This document shows positions 1-8,880 of a DNA stretch of 12,222 nt, in pieces (within the stretch, counting starts at the first letter, position 1; each line of letters starts with the position of its first letter). Location: positions 1 to 12,222 of the forward strand of contig JALLBK010000960.1 in assembly GCA_036940085.1 (NCBI GenBank). The letters are read 5' to 3'. The position numbers were made by a program, and so were the translations under genes. The notes below the pieces were generated by a model. The model had not been told where the DNA came from and ran no database searches. It saw only the letters and a program-made list of their open reading frames with translations. Source of the DNA: Discostella pseudostelligera (Eukaryota > Bacillariophyta > Thalassiosirophyceae > Thalassiosirales > Thalassiosiraceae).

Positions 1-480
1 GTTCCCTTAGCTTTGGTGACTTTGGTCTGACCACACTCTCCAACCAGATCGGTGAGAGGGGCAAGCATTTCGCTGCGTTTTGCCCAAAGGTCTCGGTAGT
101 ACTGCACCATCCGTTGGCAGTTTTAGTGCAAGTATCGCCTGTACTTTGCTTTCCTGGGGTTTGATTCCGTCCCTCGTCAGGATGTACCCTAAATATTCGG
201 TTTCAAAAGCACAGAATTTTGATTTGTCGGCATTGACTTTCAAGCCAGCTTCTTGCAACCTGGTGAGGACTTGTCTTAGTTTATCAAGAATGTCTTCCAG
301 GCTCCCCTTGGTGATACAAAGTTGATCATCCAAATAAGTTCTTACGAACTTTAGGGTTGCCATCAGTTCCAACATTTTTGATTGAAAAATGTCTGGTCTG
401 GATGTCAGCGTGAAGATCTCAAAAAAACCATATCTTTGGTGTCACTAAAAGTGAGGTTGGTTTTAGGGAATGGTTTGTTT
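1..480 (-). pseudogene. Ty3/gypsy retrotransposon reverse-transcriptase fragment (decayed)
   Basis: Read on the minus strand, 375 to about 112 encodes the C-terminal part of a Ty3/gypsy reverse transcriptase. It shows the catalytic YLDD box (codons at 336-325), then LTRLQEAGLKVNADK and EYLGYILTRDGIKP, which match the palm and thumb motifs of this family. Upstream, DIFQSKM (just above 375) continues the domain and weak similarity reaches about 470. The copy is broken. After LKLPT (ending at 112) the family normally continues with about ten residues ending in FLG, then a YYRDLW-type segment. Here those residues are missing, and MVQYYRDLWAKRSEMLAPL resumes in another frame at 110, which stays open to the window edge. 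A deletion plus frameshift therefore inactivates the frame. Integrase, RNase H and LTRs, if present, lie outside the window. The element type is well supported; the upstream limit is approximate. Confidence 0.85.
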
Positions 481-1138
481 CATACTACTACTTAGTAGCT
501 TGCCATTCTCCTCCTCCATGCATCTTCTCCTTGTATTCTTCTTCTCTCCATTAACTTTTATCAGCACTTCCCACTTCCTACATCACTCACCACTCATCAC
601 TCATTATCCCATACCTCAAATGAATTGCATTAGTAGTAGGACTAGTACTCCTTTACAGCTATTTTCACTCACCAGCCCCACCCTACGACCACAGCTTCTT
701 GCGTGTTAGTACCTCCTACCACCACCATCACACTTGCCTTCATCATGCAACACACCTCTAGTAGCACCAGCATGCACCCCTACTAATACCTGGGAACTTG
801 TTACACATTCTACCCCAGCTAGGATATGATGAAACCCAGACCACCACACAGCACAGTCATGGACCTGCAAACTTCTATTACTCAACCAGCAGACACAAAC
901 TATTCCAATCATGACAGTACAGAGGCTGTCAAATGCCAAATGCTTGAGTACTAGCCTGTTTCCTTCAACAATGAGGAAGTGCACATTACAGCTATGATGC
1001 ACAGCATTCCACCACTATTAGTACTACCTAACAAATCAGAGGTCAGCACATCATGGGACAAAGAGGAGAGACAATATCAGATGAGACACAGTCGTTGCTG
1101 ATGTTTAGAGGACTAACATCATAACCTACTTTACAATA
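481..1138. other. Non-coding interval between RT remnant and ARF-GEF 3' end
   Basis: No convincing gene was seen. The left part (about 480-700) is pyrimidine-rich with repeated CTCC/TTCTTC stretches. Short TACTAGTACT-type words recur (for example the imperfect palindrome AGGACTAGTACTCCT at 638-652, and TTAGTACTACC near 1018). The right end should contain the 3' UTR of the minus-strand ARF-GEF gene, whose stop codon is at 1141-1139. No poly(A) signal could be assigned with confidence. Confidence 0.6.
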
Positions 1139-4100
1139 TTACAACTGGCAGGCAGATTTCTTCCATTCGTTCAAGAATGGTTTGCAGTAACCAATGCTCC
1201 CAATTGCAGCCCAAGTCACCAAACTGATCTCTTGAGAATCGGAGTGGGAGTTGCTATCATCAATTAAAACGCCCATTGCTGCAAGAACCATCACAGCATT
1301 TCGTAGATGTTCTGATGCAAGTTCCTTAGTTGTGTTGAACAACTGCGCTCTGGTGACAACATTATCTCGTGCAGCTTTACTCTCCACCTTATTCTGTGCC
1401 GACTCCCCAAGGAGCAGTGTAACGATCCCCAGCATTGATATCCAAATTCCAATGAATTCTTGCTTCACAGAGACAAGCGCTTTGATATGATGTAGAAAGG
1501 GCTTGAACAGAAGTGAGATGCACAGCTCAAGCTCAGCCAATGTTTCTTCGAGATCACTCTGAACATCATAGGGAATGCGAAGTAAATCTGTTACACGTTT
1601 TTCCACTAGAGGGATGCAGATGGAGTTCATAATTTCATGAAGACCGCCATCAACTGGAATGCTGTTGCTGTTTTTATCAAGCAACGAGTCCGTTAACAAT
1701 GAAATCGCTTGTTGCCTGACACTCTGAACGAAGAGAGATAATAGGGCAAAAGCAGGTTGGCGCCGGACTAACACAAACAAAACTATTATTGGGTGCATTC
1801 TTACTCCATTCCTACTCTTTTCAGCTGGCTCACTCATCGCCTCTAAGACCAGCACCCAAAACTTCAACAAAGGCTGGGAGGATTCGCCGCCACTACCCGA
1901 AACTGATTCCAGCCGAGCATTAATAACTTGTAACAAGTCAAGGCTTGCGATGCTATGGAGCAGAGGACAAATAGAATTAGCCAAAGATCTAATAAAAAAT
2001 AGGAGTAGCAACTAATTCTCACCTCAGTTTTGGACAGTGACCCCTTTCCCCCGCCTCAACCAAACACCTAACCGACTTCACAACTAGTGGCCATTGGTCG
2101 ACCCGCAGCGCGTCCTTTAGTTCAACAGCATGCAGAATAAGGTGAAGAGATCTAAATGCCTGCAGCGACGGATCGTCTTCATCGAGGCCACCACCATTTG
2201 TGTTGGAGTCACTTTGCAGACCACCACGTGCAGCGCACCACTCAGCGAGCCCCAAGATTCCACCCCAGCCCTCATCATTTATTTGGGACAAACCATCAAC
2301 GTTTGTAACGATACGCCACAGCCCTTCTGCCAAATGTTTGTCAAGATTCAGCTCTAAAGGTGACCATATCAACGCACAAGGGGGATGAAGCATTTTCAAC
2401 ATTGACAAGACTTCGTTGGGATTGATGTTGCGGTTGGATGTCCAAACACAAAGTCGTAGAATGCCAGTGACACACTTTTCAATTCCAGGAGTAAGTTTGA
2501 TGGTCTCCGGCTGATGACGATCGTCAGTATTGGCGCTTTCCACATTATGTTTATACGTCAGCCGGGAGTTGTAGTGCGCACGAAGAATTGCATCCCAAAT
2601 CAGAGTGAAACGGTCTCGGTTCTTCAATGCAATCTCACAAATGAGAATTTCTGCGAATGCTTCCGACGCTGAACTGATTGGCATACCTCCCCTGGCTCCG
2701 TTGTTTTCACCAACTATTGTGCAACTAGCTTTCTTTGACGAATCACGGATTATTTCCACAAGAGAATTCAGCTCATCACTGAGTCCTTCCTCACTTAAGT
2801 ATCGGCTCTCAGCAACAAGGCCTTGGAAATCGACTAATTTTGAAAGCCGTCGTCTGACTCGAGCTCTCAGGGAATTTGTATTGGCGGTGGAAAGGTCTAA
2901 CCTTTCCAACCCAGTAACCGTTGTCCCAAAATCATCAATGTCCGTCGCGTTCTCACACACCAATTGATTTTCAAATGATGCTCCGATCGACATGAATCTC
3001 CTGCGAAACTCAGAGGGAAACGAAACAAAATCTGAGCTATGCTCATCCTCCTCATCACTCGAGGCACAGTCATCCCAAATCAGATGGTCATCCTTTCCAT
3101 GAGTGGAACGAATGTACCCTCCATTATTGGGAACATTCCTCCCCCCATCAAACGAATCGCTTGATCCAAAAACAAAGCTCATCAAACTCACGCCCCTCCG
3201 GGGTCGACCTCCAACTTCGTCGCTTTCATTAAAACGACTAGCCATTCTCCGACAAAATATGGTGCGTGCCTCTGGGGACAACAGATCTGGATCACTCTCT
3301 TTCATAAGATGTGTAATTCCACTCAGCAACTGAAGATCTCGCAACTCGAATACCATCGCCCAAACACACTTCCACCCATCTATTCCAAGCAGATCCCCAT
3401 TCTCTTCAGCGACATTCATAGCGGCAGTAAAGGCGCTTTGCCGCTCAAATGACTTGATGAAGTTATCTGCTCTTTCTTCCGCGGGAAGGTTGTATTCACC
3501 CAATAATCCGCTCATGTGGCAAATGTTTGTGAACAGATCCTGAAATATATCAGGACGGCACAACTTGCTCGACCCAGACAACATCTCGTACGCTAAATCA
3601 ATCCCGAGACGTACCCTCAAAATATTATCATTATCGGATACAGCGGATAAATCTGCATGGCAGACTTCCGGAGGAACCATACCCCATAGACCAGAAATAG
3701 CAGACAGAATAGGCTGCCACGAGCTTTCCAAAAGTAGCTCTTTAATGGCCTTGACATCTAACGCACTTGTCGTCGAGTTGTGCATTCGGAACCCTGCTGC
3801 ACTCCTCATGACATCCTTCCAACGCTCGACAGTCATGAATCCATCGGCACCTTCTCCCAAAGTCCGGATCTGTTCTTCCTTTATATTTCTAATTAACGAC
3901 ACATGGCATCATTAGTCATGACCAACAGCAATGTGGAAAAGTAATACAAGTCACCTTACCTAAATATTTCTTCTAGATATTCCGCCGGGAGATCATTGTC
4001 ACTGATGTCCTTGCCATAGTTTCTATTGTTGCGGATAAAGTCGACCAGCTTCATCTTGCGATTGGCACGTATATTTTCATTGTGCAAGTCAGTGTTCAAC

Positions 4101-6698
4101 ATGATAATGCTGAATGATAGGAGGTATGCTGCATCACTTGCCCGCTTCTCATTCGGGGAGAATAATTTAAGGGAACCTTGTACAGATTCCTCACATTGAT
4201 GCGAGACACTCTCTGAAAATGCCTGCAAAATGCGATCGATCATTTGTGCTTCACCTGGTAGTCGGAAGGTCGAAAGGAACATGCGCAGCCCATCCAAGAC
4301 TGTCTGACGTTCGAAGTCAAAAGAGGAACAAAATGCGACCAGTAGCTCCTTATGGAACCAATCTTGATCCGTGGTCACATCTGAATCTTTAGCAGACTTT
4401 CCAACTTCGCCCAGGTATTGGCCAACGACTGCTTTATCCAAACCCACAACGAGGCCATTACGCAAGAATGAGGCAACACTTTTGGGATCAGGAGGATTAG
4501 GGAGCAGTCCATTCTCAGCCAAATATTTAAGACCATTCTTTGGCTTCTCATTGAATAGTTTCGCAGCGTGACGAAGAATGCGCTTTTTATTCTTTGCAGC
4601 CCGCAATGGAAATGATGACAACGAGCTCATCTCAACTGCTGTTGTTAAAATATCACCCGACAAAGTTTCTGCGCCGTAAAACAACAGTCTTACACACCCG
4701 AGTAAGGCCTCAGAGCACAGCTCTTTCAAATGATCAGGTACCGAACGATACCGTGCAATCAATATGGGTGATACAGTCTTGGATTCGGAGTCCAATGAAT
4801 AAGGGGTCAGAGCACCCGTCGTTGCCGCTCTGCTGGGCGCTGCAGATGGCAAATACGTGCCACCGTCCTCGTCAACCACGCCTCCACAACATCGGCTAAG
4901 CTCGACGAGCAAACCAGATGCCACATCCGACTCCGTCAAGGAGCAATCATACGTGCAAAACAAGTCTTCCACTGTGCTAAGGGCATTATTGCCAGATGCG
5001 GAACCACCGTAGCCACCACTTCTACTACTCAAGCAAAGTATATCGACCAAGCTTTCCAATATCACCTCCGCCTCCATATCAAATATCATATTTGCCTGAT
5101 ACGCCAATCCGTCTTCTGGTAGTGGCCTGCGGCGCAACAACGATAAGGCGCGTTGATAAAATCCACTAAATATACTCTCAAACTGAGCATGTAACCTCAT
5201 GCGTAGTTTTGGTAGGCTCCATAGCAGAGATAAGGTGGCACACACCTCGGAGAGTAATTCGAGGGAGGTAGAAGATCGACCACCACCAACGCCGAGAATA
5301 TCCACACCGGAGGAGGAGGGGGATGCAACTGTTCGAAAGGTCGAAGTGGTTACATCAGGTTGGGGAAATATTGCTTGACCGGCCGTAAGTAGTGCAAGAC
5401 AAAGGTCGTCCTCAATAAGACGACTAATAATCTCATCGTGGTCAAAGGCAACGGATGATGACCGCCGCATTGTAGGAACTTTGACCTCATTCGCAGTTGA
5501 ATTATTTCGGGGAACACCCACTCCTCCTCCTCCCCAGCCGATTCGTAGGCAGCACTGAATTAATCGTAGACACAGCGTCCTTCTATCATCACTAGTACTC
5601 TCGTCAAGAACGGTGTTGTTGTTCGTCCACTTCATATCACCACCACCACTGGACTTTTTGTGCAACGATACCGAATCAATCAAAAATTCCAAAACTCTCC
5701 TGTCACCACCTGCATGTCTACTCGACATCATCGTGCCATTCTTCAATGCACTTTGATCATCTTCCCCACCAAAGATGACATGTATCATTCTCATCAAGAC
5801 TTGTTCAAAATGAAAACTTAATGCGGGGGAATGATGCCCCCCACTGTCATGGACAAAGGTGTGGCGTGTCACAAAGACTGCATGAAAGGCGTCCATGATG
5901 ACGGAGGATGGCAAGCGTTGGATTTGTATCGTTGTTCCTCCTGCTAAGCTCTTATTCTGTTGTGGCTGCTTGTCTACTATTCTGAGTGCTTCATTGGTAC
6001 TCAATTTCGTATCATCCTGCTGTTGCTGCTGAATCATCCTACTCTGCCGATCCTTCTCCCTCCTACTCCAATACACTTGCTTCACTAACATGGCCTCGAC
6101 CGCACGTGCACCGGCCGCATCCAACTCCAATAGTAAGCGTAATAAATCTGCAATGGCCATTTCGACTGCCTCATCGGCACCGGCATCAGTTTGTTCAAAT
6201 CGACAAGCGAGGACGCCTCGTGCTATGGGTTCTAACTTTGTTTCGTGTACCATGATATTCTGCTGTGCCATAGTAGTAGTCGTTGCGGCAGTAGTGGTGG
6301 TGGTGGCGGTTGCTGCATTATTTGTTGTCGCACTTTCCTGATTTCTACTTCCGACAACATTCTGTCGCACCATATTCTCACCACTGCACCCACTCCCATC
6401 AATATCGTCATTATTATTGGCAGTAGTAGTGGCAGCGGTATCAGAGGTAGTGGTTACAGTAGTGCACCTGGTTAATTGGACAATGCTCCCCCGTTCCAAT
6501 AGCCGATGCAATGCTCTCAATGCCACGAGAGTGTGTGGACCAGCCGCACGTGGATCAATAATTACAGCCAGGAAGGGATAGGCGTACGGTCCTGGATGGG
6601 CCATTTGATTGGGAGCCTGCTGTAATTTTTTTTGATGGGGTTGCAGGTGTTGGTGTGTAGATTGTTCCACGTCAGTGGCGCCTGTACTAGTATCCCCC

Positions 6699-6742
<44 letters not shown>

Positions 6743-7303
6743 GGAGGAGGGAGGAACCGAGTGGGGAGTGGGGGGTGATAAATGTACAGGAGAAGATGGC
6801 GGTGTCATTACTGCGCGGGTGGGTTCTTCTTCTACTATTGCAGATTTTTCTTTCGTTGCCTCATCGTCATCAATATCAGCAGCATTGTCGTTGGTACCTT
6901 CCTGAATGTTGTTTATCTGTGAATCAACTTCGTCAGTAGGCAGTGTCAGCGGTGGTGGAGGTACAGTAGTAGTTGACGCCATAGATGTAGATGCAGTCAT
7001 TGCAAATGCAGCCCTTGGTGGAGATCGAGGGCTATTGGGATACGATTCCCCACCACCACCTGCATCACTTCCAGCATGATTGCCATTGCCACCAGCACCG
7101 CCATTAGTTCCAGCAGCATCTAATGCCTGTCCCCGTACCAACGTTCGCAATTCTCTCAATCCAAGTGCCAATTCTCCCCGAGCCACATGAGGTGGACCAC
7201 ATCGCAACGACGCCAAGACAAGACGTGCCTCCTCGTTAATATGACGAGCGGCTTCGTGATAGGATGGACGGGGGAGGGATGGTGGATGGGAGGCAATCTT
7301 CAT
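1139..7303 (-). CDS. GBF1: GBF1/GNOM/Gea-type ARF guanine-nucleotide exchange factor (Sec7 protein), three exons
   Basis: Predicted coding exons are 7303-3960, 3888-2023 and 1952-1139 (6024 nt, 2007 residues). Large ARF-GEFs load GTP onto ARF at Golgi membranes to start coat assembly. A DCB motif PFLAVIIDPRAAGPHTL lies at residues 243-259, typical of the GBF1/GNOM rather than the BIG branch. The HUS box is YDCS at 785-788. The Sec7 domain spans about 902-1115, with FRLPGEAQ holding the glutamic-finger Glu at about 1018 and IIMLNTDLHN at about 1066-1075. HDS1 (about 1160-1260), HDS2 (about 1264-1310) and an HDS3 signature ICEIALKNRDRF (about 1531-1542) follow. The start is the first in-frame ATG; an in-frame stop lies 15 nt before it (7318-7316). 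The N-terminal half is swollen by Ala, Thr, Asn, Pro and Gln low-complexity tracts. Both splice joins keep frame and restore homology (EEIFR|NIKEEQ). Family assignment is secure; exact exon 3 start has an alternative. Confidence 0.93.
1953..2022 (-). other. ARF-GEF intron 2 (70 nt preferred; 34 nt alternative)
   Basis: The donor is GTGAGA at 2022 on the minus strand, after ...CTGAG. Two acceptors keep frame: TTTATTAG ending at 1989 (34-nt intron) and CTCCATAG ending at 1953 (70-nt intron). The second is preferred because its size matches intron 1, it has a pyrimidine-rich run before the AG, and a CTAAT branch-point-like word lies about 26-30 nt upstream. The two choices differ by exactly 12 codons in the protein. 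Without splicing, translation stops at TGA 2021-2019. Confidence 0.8.
3889..3959 (-). other. ARF-GEF intron 1 (71 nt, phase 2)
   Basis: On the minus strand the exon ends ...ATATTTAG, followed by donor GTAAGG at 3959. The acceptor TTAATTAG ends at 3889. Joining completes an Arg codon (AG|A) and gives EEIFRNIKEEQ, the expected transition from the end of the Sec7 domain into the HDS1 linker. Without splicing the frame stops at 3958-3956 (TAA). The sequence GACTAATG in the intron is a plausible branch-point region. Confidence 0.92.
6254..6463 (-). repeat. Thr/Ala/Asn low-complexity insertion inside the ARF-GEF DCB region
   Basis: Minus-strand codons for residues about 281-350 encode a Thr-, Ala- and Asn-rich stretch (runs such as ATATTTTTAATTTT and TANNND), made of imperfect ACT/ACC/GCA triplet repeats. 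It separates the conserved helix ending LLERGSI (to residue 274) from the next conserved DCB segment IARGVLACRFEQTD. It is therefore an expansion of a loop within a folded domain. The reading frame stays open throughout. Confidence 0.8.
6700..6741. repeat. (CAG)14 perfect trinucleotide microsatellite in the ARF-GEF coding region
   Basis: Fourteen perfect CAG units on the plus strand, read on the minus strand in frame as 13 GCT codons. This gives an uninterrupted run of about 13 alanines (residues 189-201) in the disordered N-terminal insertion before the conserved DCB motif. All alanines use the same codon, which points to recent slippage expansion rather than selected sequence. Length polymorphism between alleles is likely. 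Confidence 0.95.
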
Positions 7304-7323
7304 CTTCTCATATTATCATGCAT
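7300..7323 (-). promoter_or_regulatory. Short upstream ORFs, one overlapping the ARF-GEF start codon
   Basis: On the minus strand an upstream ATG at 7323-7321 opens a seven-codon ORF (MHDNMRR) whose TGA overlaps the main ATG as ATGA. A second uATG (7319-7317... frame +1 relative to the first) reads MII and stops at once, and a third ATG lies inside the first uORF. If the transcript includes them, they would be expected to lower initiation at the main start or to couple it to re-initiation. The transcription start is not visible, so their presence in the mRNA is an inference. Confidence 0.5.
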
Positions 7324-7851
7324 GGTCGGCTCGGCTCGTCTATTGTCTTTTTGTGGGCTTGTCGATTGCTTGCTTGCGCTTGCACTGCTTGCACTTGGGG
7401 CTGATGAGACAGACAGACTGGGCGAATTTTGGCGGGAAGAAAGGGATCTTTTTACTTATGGCGAGTAAGATTCTCGCCAACCTTATTCTGCAGAATTCCG
7501 AGGAATCGCGAGAAAAGTGATGACATCATCCCTTCTCTCTATCTTGCTAGCTGTGGGGTGGAGGTGGCAACTCCGTCTGGCGACGACAGACGAATGACGT
7601 CTGCCTTCGGAGGTGGGGACGTCTCCTTTGGATGTGGATCACCGACTGATATCTTGGAATTAGTACAATCCTACACAGCACCTCTGTGGCCAAGAACACG
7701 TACGCATCGCCTCTCTCCCTCGACGCGGCGAAGGATGGAAGGAGTGGCAACAAAGCTTCACCATCACCATGGCGAGCGCCGCCGGATTTCACCATCATCT
7801 TCTTCCCTCATATATTTTCGTTCGATTCATTCAATACACCACCTCTTCACA
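7304..7851. promoter_or_regulatory. Divergent intergenic region shared by ARF-GEF and ACP
   Basis: A 548-bp interval lies between the two start codons, which face away from each other, so it must hold both 5' UTRs and probably both promoters. Visible features are an E2F-like site (7427-7438), a tandem 9-bp duplication GCTTGCACT (7378-7395) and a TATATTTT word about 40 nt before the ACP start (near 7811). The open frames here on the plus strand have no recognisable protein similarity and are treated as chance. Confidence 0.55.
7427..7438. promoter_or_regulatory. E2F/DP-like binding site TTTTGGCGGGAA
   Basis: The 12-mer TTTTGGCGGGAA matches the classical E2F consensus (TTTSGCGS) and is close to the full palindromic form. 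It lies about 125 bp upstream of the ARF-GEF start and about 415 bp upstream of the ACP start. E2F/DP factors control cell-cycle genes across eukaryotes, diatoms included. Binding here is inferred only from the motif. Confidence 0.45.
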
Positions 7852-8626
7852 ATGATCTCCGTAAGTCATCCTCAGCGTCGATAGATCTATCGCATCGGTG
7901 TGGGCCTGTTTGGGCACAACATAGTCTGATTTCTGGGCAGGGGCACAATCATGAACTGTCATCGTCGGAAGATTCTCTGTGGTGTCACGTCGACCTACTC
8001 TCGCTTTCGGGGCCAATTCGTTGCCGCCGATCTTCCTATGTGATGAAGGATTTGCGCTTTCGATGGTGTAGGGGAATTCCTAGTAAATCAATAAGTGTCG
8101 GGGATGTTCCTTCGATGCACCATCATCGCCAGAGTTCTATGTAGACGACCTACGCAGTTGGATGTGCCGCTACAGATGAATGTGATGTGCACTTGTTGAT
8201 CAGATATCTTTGACCAATCACAACGCTCCTCTTCTTGAACCATCCTTGTCCTTGCACTACATTATCTCACATTATTTCCACTCTTCCTGCTGAACTGCTC
8301 AGGCCAAGTCTGTCATCCTTGCTGCCCTCGTGGCCAGTGCCTCCGCCTTCGTGCCCTCCCGCCCTGTTGCCTCCCGCACCATGGCTCTTTCAATGGCCGC
8401 CAGCGTTGAGGAGCGTGTGCGTGAGCTTGTCAAGACCCAATTGAACCCCGACTCTGAATTTGCCGATAGTGCCAGTTTCATGGATGATCTTGGTGCCGAC
8501 TCTCTTGATGCCGTGGAGCTTATCATGAGTTTGGAGGAGGAGTTCGAAATTGAGATTCCCGATGATGAGGTTGAGAGCATCACCACTGTTCAGGCCGCCA
8601 TTGACTTCGTCAAGTCCAAGCAGTAA
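7852..8626 (+). CDS. ACP: Plastid-targeted acyl carrier protein (nuclear, two exons)
   Basis: Coding exons are 7852-7860 (ATG ATC TCC, three codons) and 8303-8626, giving 110 residues. The carrier domain holds the phosphopantetheine site [15 protein letters not shown] with modifiable Ser70, followed by [12 protein letters not shown] and a TVQAAIDFV helix, standard for type II ACP. Splicing supplies a signal peptide [18 protein letters not shown] followed by [10 protein letters not shown]. The Ala|Phe cleavage site and a basic, Ser-rich, acid-free transit peptide are the diatom plastid-import signature. The protein would carry growing acyl chains in the stroma for type II fatty-acid synthesis. 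Without the short exon the frame has no ATG before the motif, which supports the start. Codon use is C-ending and biased (GCC, GTC, AAG), unlike the neighbouring genes, suggesting high expression. A mitochondrial ACP is less likely given the ASAF motif. Confidence 0.93.
7861..8302 (+). other. ACP intron 1 (442 nt, phase 0)
   Basis: The donor GTAAGT directly follows the third codon and the acceptor CTGCTCAG ends at 8302. It is much longer than the other introns predicted here (70-113 nt). Stop codons in it and the restored signal peptide after splicing support removal. No RNA gene or protein was recognised inside. A long first intron next to the promoter could carry enhancer elements, but nothing specific was identified. 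Confidence 0.85.
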
Positions 8627-8880
8627 ATTATCATCAACACATTGCGGTGAATATAACCGTAAGAGTTCATGTAGTTCATGGTCAGGCGTCTAAATAACAA
8701 GCTAAGTTTGGTTTTGTACAATGAATCTGATTTGTATCTGCCATACCTATTGTACATGGAATGTGCGCAATATCTCTCCCGCAACTCCACTAAGTGATGA
8801 ATATGATTGACATAAAGAGGTGCAGAGTGTAGAGGTTTTTGGAGATACACTTCATAAATTATAGTCTTAATCGATGAACT
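8627..8880. other. Convergent 3' intergenic interval (ACP / dioxygenase)
   Basis: A 254-bp AT-richer stretch lies between the ACP stop codon and the dioxygenase stop codon (TAG at 8883-8881). It must hold both 3' UTRs. No gene or clear polyadenylation signal was identified. Confidence 0.6.

Noticed and set aside
470..1002. Small open frames on both strands (470-709 plus, 706-1002 minus)
   Set aside because: Low-complexity or unrecognisable translations, no conserved motif, and location in the 3' region of the ARF-GEF gene.
1139..7303. Reading the ARF-GEF locus as three separate genes
   Set aside because: The three frames join at consensus GT-AG sites in matching phase, and the domain order (DCB, HUS, Sec7, HDS) is that of one protein.
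7429..8144. Overlapping plus-strand open frames (7429-7884 and 7686-8144) of about 150 codons
   Set aside because: No domain or compositional support. They overlap the ACP 5' region, its first exon and its intron, and the spliced ACP model explains the region better.
8035..8302. Possible C/D-box snoRNA in the ACP intron (GTGATGA near 8039, CTGA near 8290)
   Set aside because: The boxes are about 245 nt apart, with no terminal stem or internal boxes seen; likely chance.
8299..8586. Minus-strand open frame opposite ACP
   Set aside because: Serine-rich antisense shadow of the biased ACP codons.
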